Positions 1 to 7,851 of a DNA stretch of 61,699 bases are shown here, piece after piece. Both the position numbers and the translations under genes were made by a program. Where the stretch lies: positions 1 to 61,699 of the IMG/VR virus record IMGVR_UViG_3300020141_000500; one strand, 5' to 3'. The notes under the pieces are model-generated. The model saw only the letters and a list, made by a program, of their open reading frames with translations, did no database searches and was not told where the DNA came from. This DNA comes from a virus. Position 1 is the stretch's first letter. Each line of letters opens with the position of its first letter.

Positions 1-137
1 AACTCCCACAGATACGCCAACGCCAACGCCAACGCCAACTCCCACAGATACGCCAACGCCAACACCAACGCCAACTCCCACAGATACGCCAACGCCAACA
101 CCAACGCCAACTCCCACAGATACGCCAACGCCAACAT
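1..137 (+). repeat. 36-bp tandem repeat encoding Thr-Pro/Asp units
   Basis: A 36-bp unit starts at 1, 37, 73 and 109 (the last copy is incomplete). Each unit begins aactcccacagatacgcc and encodes twelve residues alternating Thr-Pro with one Thr-Asp. It lies in frame inside the partial gene that follows, so it is a coding repeat and not a CRISPR: no spacers separate the units. Copies differ by single synonymous changes, which points to expansion by recombination or slippage. Confidence 0.9.
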
Positions 138-439
138 ACAATTTGGCAATTGATCCCGTTTTGCACGGAGTTGCCACTTTTGGTCTTGGACCAGAATATG
201 TGATACCGTATAATTATAAATTTGTAAACGGTGAAAAGGTGATGTTGACCTGCACACAAAATCATTATAGTTTTGACTATTATGAAATTCGTTATCCCAT
301 AACCATTGCAAATTCAAATTTTTGGTTTGTGACAAATCTAGGTTTTACCGCATCATTTGACCCAAGAACAGAAGTTTCTCTCAATTATAATGGAGATATT
401 GTTGGAAAGAACTCTCTTATTATAGCAAGATATAGATAA
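2..439 (+). CDS. C-terminal part of a Thr-Pro-repeat fibre/adhesin-like protein (5' truncated)
   Basis: The reading frame is open from the left edge, so the start of the gene lies outside the window; a TTG at 143 would be an in-frame false start. About 45 residues of Thr-Pro/Thr-Asp repeat lead into a roughly 98-residue C-terminal domain rich in Tyr, Asn and beta-branched residues, probably a small beta domain. No family was recognised. The Thr-Pro linker followed by a variable terminal domain is the same architecture as the proteins at 3410, 5047 and 9445, so it is probably another member of that set of virion surface proteins. The function is inferred from architecture only. Confidence 0.75.
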   Translation, partial: TPTDTPTPTPTPTPTDTPTPTPTPTPTDTPTPTPTPTPTDTPTPTYNLAIDPVLHGVATFGLGPEYVIPYNYKFVNGEKVMLTCTQNHYSFDYYEIRYPITIANSNFWFVTNLGFTASFDPRTEVSLNYNGDIVGKNSLIIARYR

Positions 440-462
440 GTTTCATATACTTATTCGTATAT

Positions 463-657
463 ATGAAACCTAATATCTCTGAAATTGGAAAAATTGTAAA
501 AGACATGACCAAAGATGTCACGTCTGCACCAAACTATAATGCAGCTGCTGCTGAAATTGTGAAGCAAGGTATTGTTGACAAGACCAATGCTCGCATGGGT
601 TATCAAACAGTTTTGACCAAGCCACTGGGTAGAGTAACACCACCAAAGACATTATAA
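463..657 (+). CDS. Small hypothetical protein (64 aa)
   Basis: A 64-residue protein starting at ATG 463, preceded by an AT-rich leader (cgtatat) with no Shine-Dalgarno. It begins MKPNISEIGKIVKDM, has an Ala-rich amphipathic middle and a Pro/Lys-rich tail. No domain, signal peptide or membrane segment is seen. It sits 23 bases after the Thr-Pro protein and before the duplicated 701/1670 family, so a virion-associated role is possible but unproven. It is kept as a gene because the frame is clean, the composition is protein-like and it fills the space between two genes on the same strand. Confidence 0.6.
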   Translation: MKPNISEIGKIVKDMTKDVTSAPNYNAAAAEIVKQGIVDKTNARMGYQTVLTKPLGRVTPPKTL

Positions 658-688
658 AGTTGGTGCGATATAATCGCGGTATAGGCAT

Positions 689-696
689 ATATTTAT
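689..696 (+). promoter_or_regulatory. ATATTTAT box (candidate late-promoter element)
   Basis: An exact ATATTTAT, four bases before the ATG at 701. It belongs to a set of such boxes ahead of virion genes, but it lies so close to the start that the transcript would be essentially leaderless. This copy is therefore the least convincing. Confidence 0.25.
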
Positions 697-700
697 ATGT

Positions 701-1582
701 ATGAGCAAACCTAGACTGCCATTAGACATAGAGTTTTTATTAGAAAACGTTTTAGATGAAACGCCGGACACTGTATATAATCAAGACGACGAATGGGTTG
801 CTGATTATAAGGACCGTGACGGTGTTGCGTTTATGCTAACTCCAAATTTTTCTGCTATATGTAGACGCGGAGTTCATTTTGACATTGTTGACGCTTTAAG
901 ATTTGCATATAACAATTTAGATAAACTAGAAAACGATGTTGCATTAAAAGACGAATTAAAATTTTGGTCTGTAAAAGTGGCAAACTTAAAAGGTTTGCGT
1001 AACGATTTAAAATCCGGACCAATGGCTGATTATTTTAGCAAACCAAAAAGTTCCGAAGCAGTTTCTGTTAGAAAAATTCCGGGTACAATCTCCGGTCGTC
1101 TTTGGATTAATAGAAAAATAATTTCATTTTGGAACAACTCAAAAACAGTTGTAAAAAACTGGGATATGGTAAAGGATCTTTTTATTGAAAATAGTTTGAT
1201 GGTTGGAAAATTGGAAAATTATAGAGTTGATTGGATAGAACGAGCTTTAAATAGTCGAGGCAGTCCTATGACACCGGCTGGCAGTGTGACAAGTGACACT
1301 AAAAAAGATGATCCAAATCAAGGCGACTTTATAGCAAAACTTTTTGGTGATAAAAATAAACTACAATCACTTCCTCAAGAAAAACTGGATGATATTGTAA
1401 AAAAAATTCATCTATTATCACCAGCAAAAAAAAGAGAAGCATTGCTGGCAATGGGATATAAAAATATTAAGGCTATAGAGATTGCTGAAATACTTGGTAT
1501 GACCGTGGCAGAGTTCAATAATATAATGAACGTCAACGAGTCAATAAAGTTGAGCGAGATTGTTAAAAAATTACAAAAATAA
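701..1582 (+). CDS. Hypothetical protein, paralogue of the protein at 1670 (293 aa)
   Basis: This 293-residue protein shares three blocks with the next gene: an N-terminal signature (KPRLP-DIEFLLE), a central block containing GRLW...K..SFW and VVKNW, and a C-terminal block reading KKREALLAMGYKNIKAIEIA then LGMTVAEFNNIMNVNE. The last block looks like a helix-turn-helix or small helical bundle. No known family was recognised. It is followed after four bases by a truncated copy of a fibre N-terminal module (1587), so the pair forms a cassette that is repeated downstream. The short N-terminal signature could be a targeting sequence. It is probably a virion or morphogenesis protein by context, with low certainty on function. 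Confidence 0.85.
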   Translation: MSKPRLPLDIEFLLENVLDETPDTVYNQDDEWVADYKDRDGVAFMLTPNFSAICRRGVHFDIVDALRFAYNNLDKLENDVALKDELKFWSVKVANLKGLRNDLKSGPMADYFSKPKSSEAVSVRKIPGTISGRLWINRKIISFWNNSKTVVKNWDMVKDLFIENSLMVGKLENYRVDWIERALNSRGSPMTPAGSVTSDTKKDDPNQGDFIAKLFGDKNKLQSLPQEKLDDIVKKIHLLSPAKKREALLAMGYKNIKAIEIAEILGMTVAEFNNIMNVNESIKLSEIVKKLQK

Positions 1583-1586
1583 ATTT

Positions 1587-1664
1587 ATGTCAAAGTATAT
1601 AAGACCATATGGCAATCCAAACGGAAACGTGTTTGGCAAACTCGGTGAAACATTATATACATAA
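1587..1664 (+). pseudogene. Truncated remnant of a fibre N-terminal module
   Basis: An ATG at 1587 opens a 25-codon frame containing YGNPNGNVFGKLGE, then stops at 1662. The same module opens the full-length protein at 3410 (YGNPNGQIFGTIGS) and, in diverged form, the protein at 5047 ([14 protein letters not shown]). Here it ends just before the Gly-Leu-x-Tyr-x-Lys and Asn-x-Gly-Trp part, and the Thr-Pro linker is absent. The start context (aaatttatg right after the upstream stop) matches that at 3410. This is a deletion relic of a duplicated two-gene cassette; expression as a peptide cannot be excluded. Confidence 0.7.
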
Positions 1665-1669
1665 AATAT

Positions 1670-3406
1670 ATGAACAAACCTAGATTGCCATTTGATATAG
1701 AATTTTTGTTGGAAAGTATATTATATGAATCTCCTGACAGAATTGATTTGTCAGGAAATTCAAATGATAAAACAAAAAAATCTGATGCAGAAAGACTAAA
1801 CAGTCTTGGTGCAGCTGTGCCAAAAACTGGTGCAACATTCAAATATTTATCTGATGATGATTATGCGTTTTTCTTTGATGTTGAAACTGGTGTAATAATG
1901 TATGCAGAAAAAAATACCCATGGCAGCATGGAGGAAATGTTGCAAAATGCCGCACACAAAGCCACTTTATATGCCGCCACGTTCAAAAACATGTATAACA
2001 TCAAACGTGATGTGTTTGGTAATATATCTGCATATTCATACCACGAGAAAGAGGATGACGGTGATGATGCAGCAACTGTGGGGTTTGTTGGATTGCAGCA
2101 ACAAGGTGATGATGTTGAAACAGTTAGAAATTATTTACACAACAACAGAATACGTTTTCGTCAATTGAATATTCGAGGTAACTGGGACGATTCAGCCACT
2201 GTTCCGGCTGGTAGAATTTGGGTCAAAAAAAATGCAATTAGTTTTTGGAACAGCAAGGATGAAATTGTAAATGAAAATTTCCAACGTGTTGAAAAGTTGA
2301 TGAGTGCAATGAAACTTGATAAAACAAAGTTTGCTTATGAATTTATAGACACGAAAGGTTTGTTTGCATATTCAGAACTTGTGGGCAATTCAAACAAAGA
2401 AAAATTGAGTCCTGAAGAAATAAAAAAACTATTGGCGGCTCAACATCTGGATTCAAAAGCAAAGAAAAAATTGGCTGGATCAACATATAAAGCAGATCAC
2501 TTGAAAAAAGGTGCCAAAGGATTTGATTATGCTGCTCAAGCAAATGCAGCTGTACCAGCACTGGAAGGTCATATCAAACTAAAAGATTTGATAAATGAAG
2601 ATCCGGACGAAGTGGTTGATATGACAGGTCAAGAAATTTCTGACTGGACAGATGCAGATGCTGTTGCTTTTATTATCACAGAAAAATGCAGCATCATCAA
2701 TATGGGTGGAGTGCACAGTGACATTATGGATGCAATGGAAAATTTGTATATATATTTACTGGACCGCCCAAGTGCCAACGACGCAAGTTTGCAAAGAAGA
2801 CTTGAAAAGAATGGCATGGCTACCGACAATATAGTTGCGTTAAGAGAATTGTTGACGCAACCAAGTGCATTTCATGAATATTTAAAAAATGGTGGCAGAT
2901 CCGGAAACCAAGGTATCAATGTCAGAACCATACAAGGAACAATTTTTGGTCGTTTGTGGTATAGAAAGAAATTGATGAGTTTTTGGATCACTACACAAAA
3001 AGTTGTGAAAAATTGGAATTGGGTAAAAAACTTTTTCAACAACATGAACAAATTAACTGGAAACTTGAATGATTATGAAATTGATTGGTTGGAAAGAAGT
3101 CGTAATGCATCAATGACGCCATTGACCAAAGCAAGTGATGTTGATGCCAACACTGGCAAGCCAGATGCAAATCAAAAAGATTTTATTTCTACACTGTTTG
3201 GTGATGTAGAAAAAATCAAATCATTGCCACCAGAAGAAATTGAAAAATTGAATAAAAAAATTCATCTATTACCACCATCAAAAAAACGTGAAGCATTGTT
3301 GGCAATGGGATACAAAAATATAAAAGCAATTGAAATTGCAGATGCACTTGGCATGACTGTGGCAGAATTTAATAACATCATGAATGTGAATGAAGGAGAT
3401 ATATAA
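1670..3406 (+). CDS. Hypothetical protein with internal duplication, paralogue of 701 (578 aa)
   Basis: This is a longer version of the protein at 701. It keeps the same N-terminus (NKPRLPFDIEFLLE) and the same C-terminal block (KKREALLAMGYKNIKAIEIA, LGMTVAEFNNIMNVNE). The module with GR(L/I)W..K...SFW, followed by an acidic/aromatic helix, occurs twice: near residues 180-225 and again near 425-475. The middle (about 230-300) is Lys/Ala-rich. No enzyme motif, membrane segment or known family is evident. It is followed after three bases by a full-length fibre-type gene at 3410, mirroring the 701/1587 pair. A virion protein or an assembly factor for the adjacent fibre is plausible. The gene call is firm; the function is unknown. 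Confidence 0.88.
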   Translation: MNKPRLPFDIEFLLESILYESPDRIDLSGNSNDKTKKSDAERLNSLGAAVPKTGATFKYLSDDDYAFFFDVETGVIMYAEKNTHGSMEEMLQNAAHKATLYAATFKNMYNIKRDVFGNISAYSYHEKEDDGDDAATVGFVGLQQQGDDVETVRNYLHNNRIRFRQLNIRGNWDDSATVPAGRIWVKKNAISFWNSKDEIVNENFQRVEKLMSAMKLDKTKFAYEFIDTKGLFAYSELVGNSNKEKLSPEEIKKLLAAQHLDSKAKKKLAGSTYKADHLKKGAKGFDYAAQANAAVPALEGHIKLKDLINEDPDEVVDMTGQEISDWTDADAVAFIITEKCSIINMGGVHSDIMDAMENLYIYLLDRPSANDASLQRRLEKNGMATDNIVALRELLTQPSAFHEYLKNGGRSGNQGINVRTIQGTIFGRLWYRKKLMSFWITTQKVVKNWNWVKNFFNNMNKLTGNLNDYEIDWLERSRNASMTPLTKASDVDANTGKPDANQKDFISTLFGDVEKIKSLPPEEIEKLNKKIHLLPPSKKREALLAMGYKNIKAIEIADALGMTVAEFNNIMNVNEGDI

Positions 3407-3409
3407 TTT

Positions 3410-4366
3410 ATGGTAAGAACAATACCACTATATGGAAATCCAAATGGCCAAATTTTTGGTACAATAGGTTCATTGATAGAAATGAACGATGGATTGAAAT
3501 ATGTGAAAATATCCGGAGATTCTTCCAATGTTGGATGGCAAGTGTATAATGTTGCACCAACACCCACGCCTACGCCTACGCCAACTGCAACGCCAACTCC
3601 GACTGCAACGCCAACTCCGACGCCAACTCCGACGCCTACACCAACGACGGGTGGATCAACGCCAACGCCAACGCCAACAACATCAACGCTGTCAATAACA
3701 TATCAAACTCCGGATAATCAAACAGTGAGTGTTGGTTATTCGGTAGCGGGTGCTACTGTTTACGCTCCGGCTGGAGGAGCGTACACGGTGACTTGGGTAG
3801 TTTGGAACGGTAATGGTAGCCACAGTCCTAGAACTGTTTCAACTATCGGCGGAACTTTAACTGCGGGTGCGATACAAGGTTTTTCCGGTCCATCTGCAAT
3901 CGACGGTACTTTCACGGACAATGGTTCTGTCCACTACAACGACAGTGGTGGGGCGGGGTATTATAAATTTACAATAACTGTTGGTGCTGTTTCTATAAAT
4001 ACCGGATTTATTAGAGTAAATACACAAACCGTGACACTGGTTGGCACAGAGGAATGCAACTGCGCGTGCAAGGATGGTGGGGGTAACGTGGTTGGAACTT
4101 GGACACAGGGTGATACAATTTGCGAAGATGATTGCTGCAACTATGACTGCGATAATAACGGTGTGGGTTGCGTGGATGTGACCGGTGACATATCGCAATG
4201 CTGTAAGCGTTGTTGTGGCGGCGTTGATGAATATGACAACTGCGATTCTGCTGGTACGGCGTGCGGTCTGAAGTGCTACACTGACTGGTATTGCACCAGT
4301 GGAGATCGTATTTGCGAAACGTGCGATGTTTATGGATATGGTACTGTGAACAATCCACAGTTTTAA
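3410..4366 (+). CDS. Modular fibre/adhesin-like protein with Thr-Pro linker and Cys-rich C-terminus (318 aa)
   Basis: Residues 1-48 form a module with YGNPNGQIFGTIGS, then a Gly-Leu-x-Tyr-x-Lys and Asn-Val-Gly-Trp pattern, as seen in tail-fibre-type proteins. Residues about 50-100 are a Thr-Pro/Ala-Thr-Pro linker. Residues about 105-210 look like an Ig-type beta domain. The last 100 residues hold around twenty cysteines (CNCACKDGGG, CEDDCC, CCKRCC and others). The segment GNVVGTWTQGDTIC in this tail resembles [14 protein letters not shown] at the end of the 882-residue protein at 9445. No signal peptide is present. The likely role is an exposed virion adhesin. A Cys density like this is unusual for a protein assembled in a reducing cytoplasm, so metal binding or disulfide formation after release are options. 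Confidence 0.85.
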   Translation: MVRTIPLYGNPNGQIFGTIGSLIEMNDGLKYVKISGDSSNVGWQVYNVAPTPTPTPTPTATPTPTATPTPTPTPTPTPTTGGSTPTPTPTTSTLSITYQTPDNQTVSVGYSVAGATVYAPAGGAYTVTWVVWNGNGSHSPRTVSTIGGTLTAGAIQGFSGPSAIDGTFTDNGSVHYNDSGGAGYYKFTITVGAVSINTGFIRVNTQTVTLVGTEECNCACKDGGGNVVGTWTQGDTICEDDCCNYDCDNNGVGCVDVTGDISQCCKRCCGGVDEYDNCDSAGTACGLKCYTDWYCTSGDRICETCDVYGYGTVNNPQF

Positions 4367-4378
4367 TAAAAATTATTT

Positions 4379-5005
4379 ATGAACCCAGAAAATACAGACA
4401 ACAAAAATTTCCCATCATTGTTTGTTCAGGCTGAAAATTTAGTAAAGCAAGCAATATCCAGCGGCACAGACGCTTTGAAAGGAAAGCCGTTGGTCGCATC
4501 CACAGAAAAAGCCAAAGCTAGGCTGGACATATGTGCTGCATGTGAATTTTTTCATCAGGGCCGTTGCTTAAAATGTGGATGTTTTATGAATAAAAAAGCT
4601 CATTTGGAATCTGCCCAATGCCCACTAAACAAGTGGGGAGATTTGCAAAACCCATATTTACAGAAGTCAATCGCTGTGAACATTGATGATTTTCCTTCGC
4701 AAGAAAGAGAAACTATTCTTGCAATAGCCAATCATGCTGCTGATATTGGTAATACATTTTATCATAACAATATACCTTACAAGTCAAAGAAAAATGAAGA
4801 TGGTGGTGTGAGTATATTTTTATACAACAATGAACCAAGGCGGCACACAGGAACTATTACTTCGGGTTTTACTGCCGAAGAATTGATAGAATTTAACCAA
4901 TTGGTTCGAACATCAAAAAACACAGAAGATAAAGTGTTTTCTTTCAAAGACTCAAATTATAAAATCACCGTTGATGGAAACAAAATATCCATAAAGTATG
5001 CTTAA
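4379..5005 (+). CDS. Zinc-ribbon-like phage hypothetical protein (208 aa)
   Basis: Residues about 50-90 carry a clear metal-binding cluster: CAAC, then CLKCGCFMNKK, then CPLNKW. This pattern is common in small hypothetical proteins of T4-like aquatic phages. The N-terminal 45 residues are helical and may be a linker or targeting segment. The C-terminal half (about 100-208) is a mixed alpha/beta region with no recognised motif. The gene starts at ATG 4379, directly after attattt and without a Shine-Dalgarno, between two fibre-type genes. Zn binding is a confident family-level reading; the biological role is unknown. Confidence 0.8.
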   Translation: MNPENTDNKNFPSLFVQAENLVKQAISSGTDALKGKPLVASTEKAKARLDICAACEFFHQGRCLKCGCFMNKKAHLESAQCPLNKWGDLQNPYLQKSIAVNIDDFPSQERETILAIANHAADIGNTFYHNNIPYKSKKNEDGGVSIFLYNNEPRRHTGTITSGFTAEELIEFNQLVRTSKNTEDKVFSFKDSNYKITVDGNKISIKYA

Positions 5006-5046
5006 TATATTAACTATTGATTATCGCGACGGCATTATCACAATTT

Positions 5047-6462
5047 ATGTCTAACACAATTGCATCACATGGAGCACCATCGGGTAGCGTATTTGGAAAA
5101 CTTGGAGAAATTATTGGCACAGACGAAGGACTCGCTTATCTAAAACGAGAATTTGATTCTCGTAATATTGGCTGGGGAGATCCGTATGTTTCAACCACAA
5201 CACCGACGCCAACTCCCACCCCAACGCCAACTCCAACAACTGGTGGAAACACGTTTCCACCGTTTTCTTGCGATGAAATACAAGTCACCGGTTCAACAAA
5301 ATGCTATGGTAATGAAGTAAAGTTGGTGTGGCGATTGGACTCACAATCTGTTACAACATGCAGCCTGAGTTGGGACCGTGCCGCAACAGCACTTGATCCT
5401 GTGGTTTTCGGTGGAAATGTAGTCGCAGCAACATTAACAAGTGGACAACAATCTTATATATTTAAATCAACTAAACAGGCTGACACATATATTATTTCAT
5501 ATATGCGCACAACAAATGTTCCAGATACTGTAAGAATGCAGGTGCGTACATCTTTTCCGTCGCGTGCCGTGAAAAAGGCACAACTATTTTCATATCGTTC
5601 TGGTTCATACACAACAAATTTGAAAGTTTTTAATGCTTTTGGATATTATCAATATCATACCAGAAATCTTACTACAGGTGGATCTGATAATGTCAGTCAA
5701 ATTATCAGTGGCTCCGTAACTCAATTTTTAACAGGTTCTGGAGCATTTCCATGTGTTGATTTGTTGGAAGTTGTGAGTTATGATGATGTTTTTTCATTTG
5801 ATCCAGAAGATGTTGTGGACTGTGTTGCCGCACCAACTCCAACTCCAACAGCAACGCCAACAGCAACGCCAACGTCCACTCCGACACCAACACCAACGCC
5901 GACACCAACTCCAACAGCAACTGCGGGTGGATCAACCCCAACGCCGACACCAACTGGTGGAACAACCCCAACACCGACTCCCACACCAACAGCAACGCCT
6001 ACGCCTACGCCTACGGCAACGCCTACACCGACGCCAACGGCCACTCCGGTTCCAAGTCAACGAATATGGATGGACTATGATTCGGTTGGTCGAGTATCTG
6101 CATCGTGGGAGAATTCCGGTGGAGGATCGACGAATGTGTCTTCAACTGGAACTCCATACACCACTGCTGTTGACGGAGTTTGTATTGTTCAAAATTCATT
6201 GCGTCTTGTGTATGGAACAAATTTGAGAACTTCCGCATGTGCATCAACATCAGACCCAAGAAACGATGCTTCGCGTCAAATTGATGCAACTTGCAATCAG
6301 CAGGGTTATTACAATTTTGATTATACCGACTCGTATGGTGTAACCAGAAACGCAAGTAGCACGTCCGGAACTCCAAATGGAAAAGTATATTCTGTTGCGT
6401 GTGGAGTTGCGATAACAGCCCAGTACACAGGAACCGCTGCCACGTCATCTCGTGTTTGTTAA
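5047..6462 (+). CDS. Modular Thr-Pro-repeat fibre/adhesin-like protein (471 aa)
   Basis: The ATG at 5047 is preferred over an upstream in-frame TTG (5017), because the conserved N-terminal module ([15 protein letters not shown] ... GLAYLKRE ... NIGWG) begins there. A short Thr-Pro linker follows (about residues 52-68), then a beta-rich domain of about 190 residues. A second long Thr-Pro/Ala-Thr-Pro linker spans about 262-336, interrupted by Gly-Gly-Ser/Thr patches. The C-terminal domain of about 135 residues is Ser/Thr/Gly-rich with several cysteines and ends in Cys. The architecture matches the proteins at 3410 and 9445 and suggests a virion surface protein with flexible, possibly glycosylated, linkers. 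No enzymatic domain is seen. Confidence 0.85.
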   Translation: MSNTIASHGAPSGSVFGKLGEIIGTDEGLAYLKREFDSRNIGWGDPYVSTTTPTPTPTPTPTPTTGGNTFPPFSCDEIQVTGSTKCYGNEVKLVWRLDSQSVTTCSLSWDRAATALDPVVFGGNVVAATLTSGQQSYIFKSTKQADTYIISYMRTTNVPDTVRMQVRTSFPSRAVKKAQLFSYRSGSYTTNLKVFNAFGYYQYHTRNLTTGGSDNVSQIISGSVTQFLTGSGAFPCVDLLEVVSYDDVFSFDPEDVVDCVAAPTPTPTATPTATPTSTPTPTPTPTPTPTATAGGSTPTPTPTGGTTPTPTPTPTATPTPTPTATPTPTPTATPVPSQRIWMDYDSVGRVSASWENSGGGSTNVSSTGTPYTTAVDGVCIVQNSLRLVYGTNLRTSACASTSDPRNDASRQIDATCNQQGYYNFDYTDSYGVTRNASSTSGTPNGKVYSVACGVAITAQYTGTAATSSRVC

Positions 6463-6590
6463 TACTTTATAGTAAATAATGTACGGCACAATCCTTTGAT
6501 ATAAAACATAGGATTTCTCTTTAAATATATACATTTTATTATGCACAAACAATGCATACCAGCATGCCTCATTCTATCAAAAAATGTGTA

Positions 6591-6676
6591 TATACTATTT
6601 TTCACTTGGGGTTATTATAAATAGTATATTTACGAAAAAAGTGGTTGACTTTTATTAAATGTGCGGACAGTATATA
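6591..6676 (+). promoter_or_regulatory. Inverted repeat plus promoter-like elements upstream of small basic genes
   Basis: A 10-bp inverted repeat (tatactattt at 6591-6600, aaatagtata at 6619-6628) flanks an 18-base loop. A TATAAATA, the T4 late-promoter consensus, lies at 6616-6623. A TTGACT at 6645-6650 is followed 20 bases later by tatata at 6671, a longer spacing than a normal sigma-70 promoter. These features sit in a 218-base gap and face the 6681 gene. Regulation is likely from here, but which element is used cannot be told. Confidence 0.4.
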
Positions 6677-6680
6677 CAAG

Positions 6681-6869
6681 ATGAATAAAACATCCAATAC
6701 AACTAAACAAACTCGCGGCGTTGGTCGTCCCAAGAACAATGTTTCTGTAGACACTGAACAGCCTGTTAAGATGGTTGGTCTACCAGCCATGATTGAGCCC
6801 ACAATTCATGACATTACAGACGAACTGTCTATGCTCGACAGTTATGCCTATTCTCAGTATAACGACTAA
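6681..6869 (+). CDS. Small protein with AT-hook-like motif (62 aa)
   Basis: The ATG at 6681 is chosen. The longer frame from TTG 6645 would begin on the TTGACT promoter-like hexamer. The first 25 residues are basic and contain TRGVGRPKNN, with a GRPK core like a minor-groove-binding AT-hook; the rest is acidic (DELSMLDSYAYSQYND). A similar RGRPKGKK motif occurs in the late sigma factor at 21648. The gene is first in a run of three small genes ending at a strong terminator (7293). DNA binding is a hypothesis from the motif alone. Confidence 0.65.
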   Translation: MNKTSNTTKQTRGVGRPKNNVSVDTEQPVKMVGLPAMIEPTIHDITDELSMLDSYAYSQYND

Positions 6870-6884
6870 AAAAAAACAAAAAGT

Positions 6885-7079
6885 ATGCAAAATAACACAG
6901 TTGACAATCAAACTGAAACTACAATGTATGCCATTTTTCGGAACGGCATCCGCGTGAGCGATTCGGAGTATGACTCCAAGCTAGACGCCCAAAGGGAGTA
7001 TGAGTATTGGGCGGGTATTATCAAGCGTAATCCGGATGGTAGCAAGCTTGATGTTCGTCAACTCAACTATCGTCGTTAA
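6885..7079 (+). CDS. Small hypothetical protein (64 aa)
   Basis: A 64-residue protein starting at ATG 6885, 15 bases after the preceding stop. It contains MYAIFRNGIRVSDSEYDSKL then AQREYEYWAGIIKR. The pattern of an aromatic strand, a short helix with A..EYEYW, and a basic end suggests a compact alpha/beta fold, but no family is recognised. The next gene starts three bases after its stop, so it is probably co-transcribed with 6681 and 7083. The GC content is somewhat higher than in its neighbours. Confidence 0.65.
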   Translation: MQNNTVDNQTETTMYAIFRNGIRVSDSEYDSKLDAQREYEYWAGIIKRNPDGSKLDVRQLNYRR

Positions 7080-7082
7080 TTT

Positions 7083-7286
7083 ATGAATGGACTAAAGCAA
7101 AAAATCCTGCTGGCAACCTCCGAGGACGAGGTGAAAAGTCTGCTGGCAGAAGGTAAAACATACGAGTTTGCCAGTCGCAGGACTCGCAACTCGTGGGTAA
7201 ATGCAGCACGCAGAAAGTCTGCTGGTGAGAAGTATGTTGCCACCAAGACCGAGAGGCCCAAGAAAAAGGCTCGCCGTAGCCGATAA
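7083..7286 (+). CDS. Small highly basic protein (67 aa)
   Basis: A 67-residue Lys/Arg-rich protein. The N-terminal half is a likely helix (LLATSEDEVKSLLAEGKTYE), then RRTRNSWVNAARRKS, and a very basic tail ending KKKARRSR. The composition suggests nucleic-acid or ribosome binding. It is the last gene before the strong hairpin terminator at 7293. No family was recognised. Start at ATG 7083 in a taatttatg context, without Shine-Dalgarno. Confidence 0.65.
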   Translation: MNGLKQKILLATSEDEVKSLLAEGKTYEFASRRTRNSWVNAARRKSAGEKYVATKTERPKKKARRSR

Positions 7287-7292
7287 AATATA

Positions 7293-7316
7293 GGGGAGCA
7301 TATGCTCCCCTTTTTT
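7293..7316 (+). terminator. Rho-independent terminator
   Basis: A perfect GC-rich inverted repeat (ggggagca/tgctcccc, 7293-7300 and 7303-7310) is followed immediately by six T. It ends the 6681-7286 transcription unit. Confidence 0.93.
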
Positions 7317-7320
7317 ATTT

Positions 7321-7776
7321 ATGAAAAAATTGAACAATAAAGATTTCGATTGGTTGTCAATGCAACTTTTGAGCGTCAATCCATTGTTTGATGGTATGTG
7401 GAAAACATTTGAACATATGGTATTTAACAAAGACACTGAGAGTGTTGAGTTAGAAATACACAACAATAATTTTAGAATTGTTGCTAATCCAAATTTTTGG
7501 AAGAAATGCAACGATACAAAAAAAGTATTTGTTATTTGCCATGAAATGTGTCATGTTATGTTTGGTCATTGGCTAATCAATCCAAAGCATGACAGAGAAT
7601 GGTCAAACATAGCACAAGACATTGTAGTAAATGAATATCTTTCAACAATGTTTGATACAGAAAAAATTGGAGACGATTTTGTTACTATAAAAAGTGTATT
7701 CAAGCACAAATCCGACATGATTGAACGCAGAATGGATTATACTTATTATTATAAACTTTTGATGAAGTGTATATAA
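7321..7776 (+). CDS. HExxH metallopeptidase-like protein, probably shortened (151 aa)
   Basis: Residues about 74-84 read CHEMCHVMFGHW, a zinc-binding HExxHxxxGH site as in the putative metallopeptidase domain that usually precedes a VWA domain. Downstream are AQDIVVNEYL (conserved-type D..VN) and a C-terminal MDYTYYYKLL, the usual end of the metallopeptidase part. The chain stops there; no VWA domain follows. The gene starts at ATG 7321 directly after the terminator at 7293. The next 75 bases carry no + strand gene. It could be a genuine short form or a C-terminally truncated gene. Confidence 0.75.
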   Translation: MKKLNNKDFDWLSMQLLSVNPLFDGMWKTFEHMVFNKDTESVELEIHNNNFRIVANPNFWKKCNDTKKVFVICHEMCHVMFGHWLINPKHDREWSNIAQDIVVNEYLSTMFDTEKIGDDFVTIKSVFKHKSDMIERRMDYTYYYKLLMKCI

Positions 7777-7840
7777 TAGTTACGGCAGTTCCTAAACTTT
7801 TTGCTTTGTCAACTAAATTAGGTTCTTTTCTATTTTCCAT
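7772..7840 (-). other. Possible antisense gene-start remnant
   Basis: On the minus strand an ATG at 7840 opens MENRKEPNLVDKAKSLGTAV, which resembles the opening of phage proteins such as the zinc-ribbon protein at 4379. The resemblance ends at the stop codon of the + gene (7774-7776). It may be a fragment left by rearrangement or a coincidence. It is listed because it occupies the gap between 7776 and 7852. Confidence 0.15.
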
Positions 7841-7851
7841 GATACTTATAT

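Noticed and set aside
1-137. CRISPR-like array of 36-bp repeats
   Set aside because: The units are head to tail without spacers and are in frame as Thr-Pro codons of an open coding sequence.
5778-6044. Minus-strand frame of Gly-Val repeats
   Set aside because: It is the reverse complement of the Thr-Pro coding repeat; similar frames appear opposite every Thr-Pro block.
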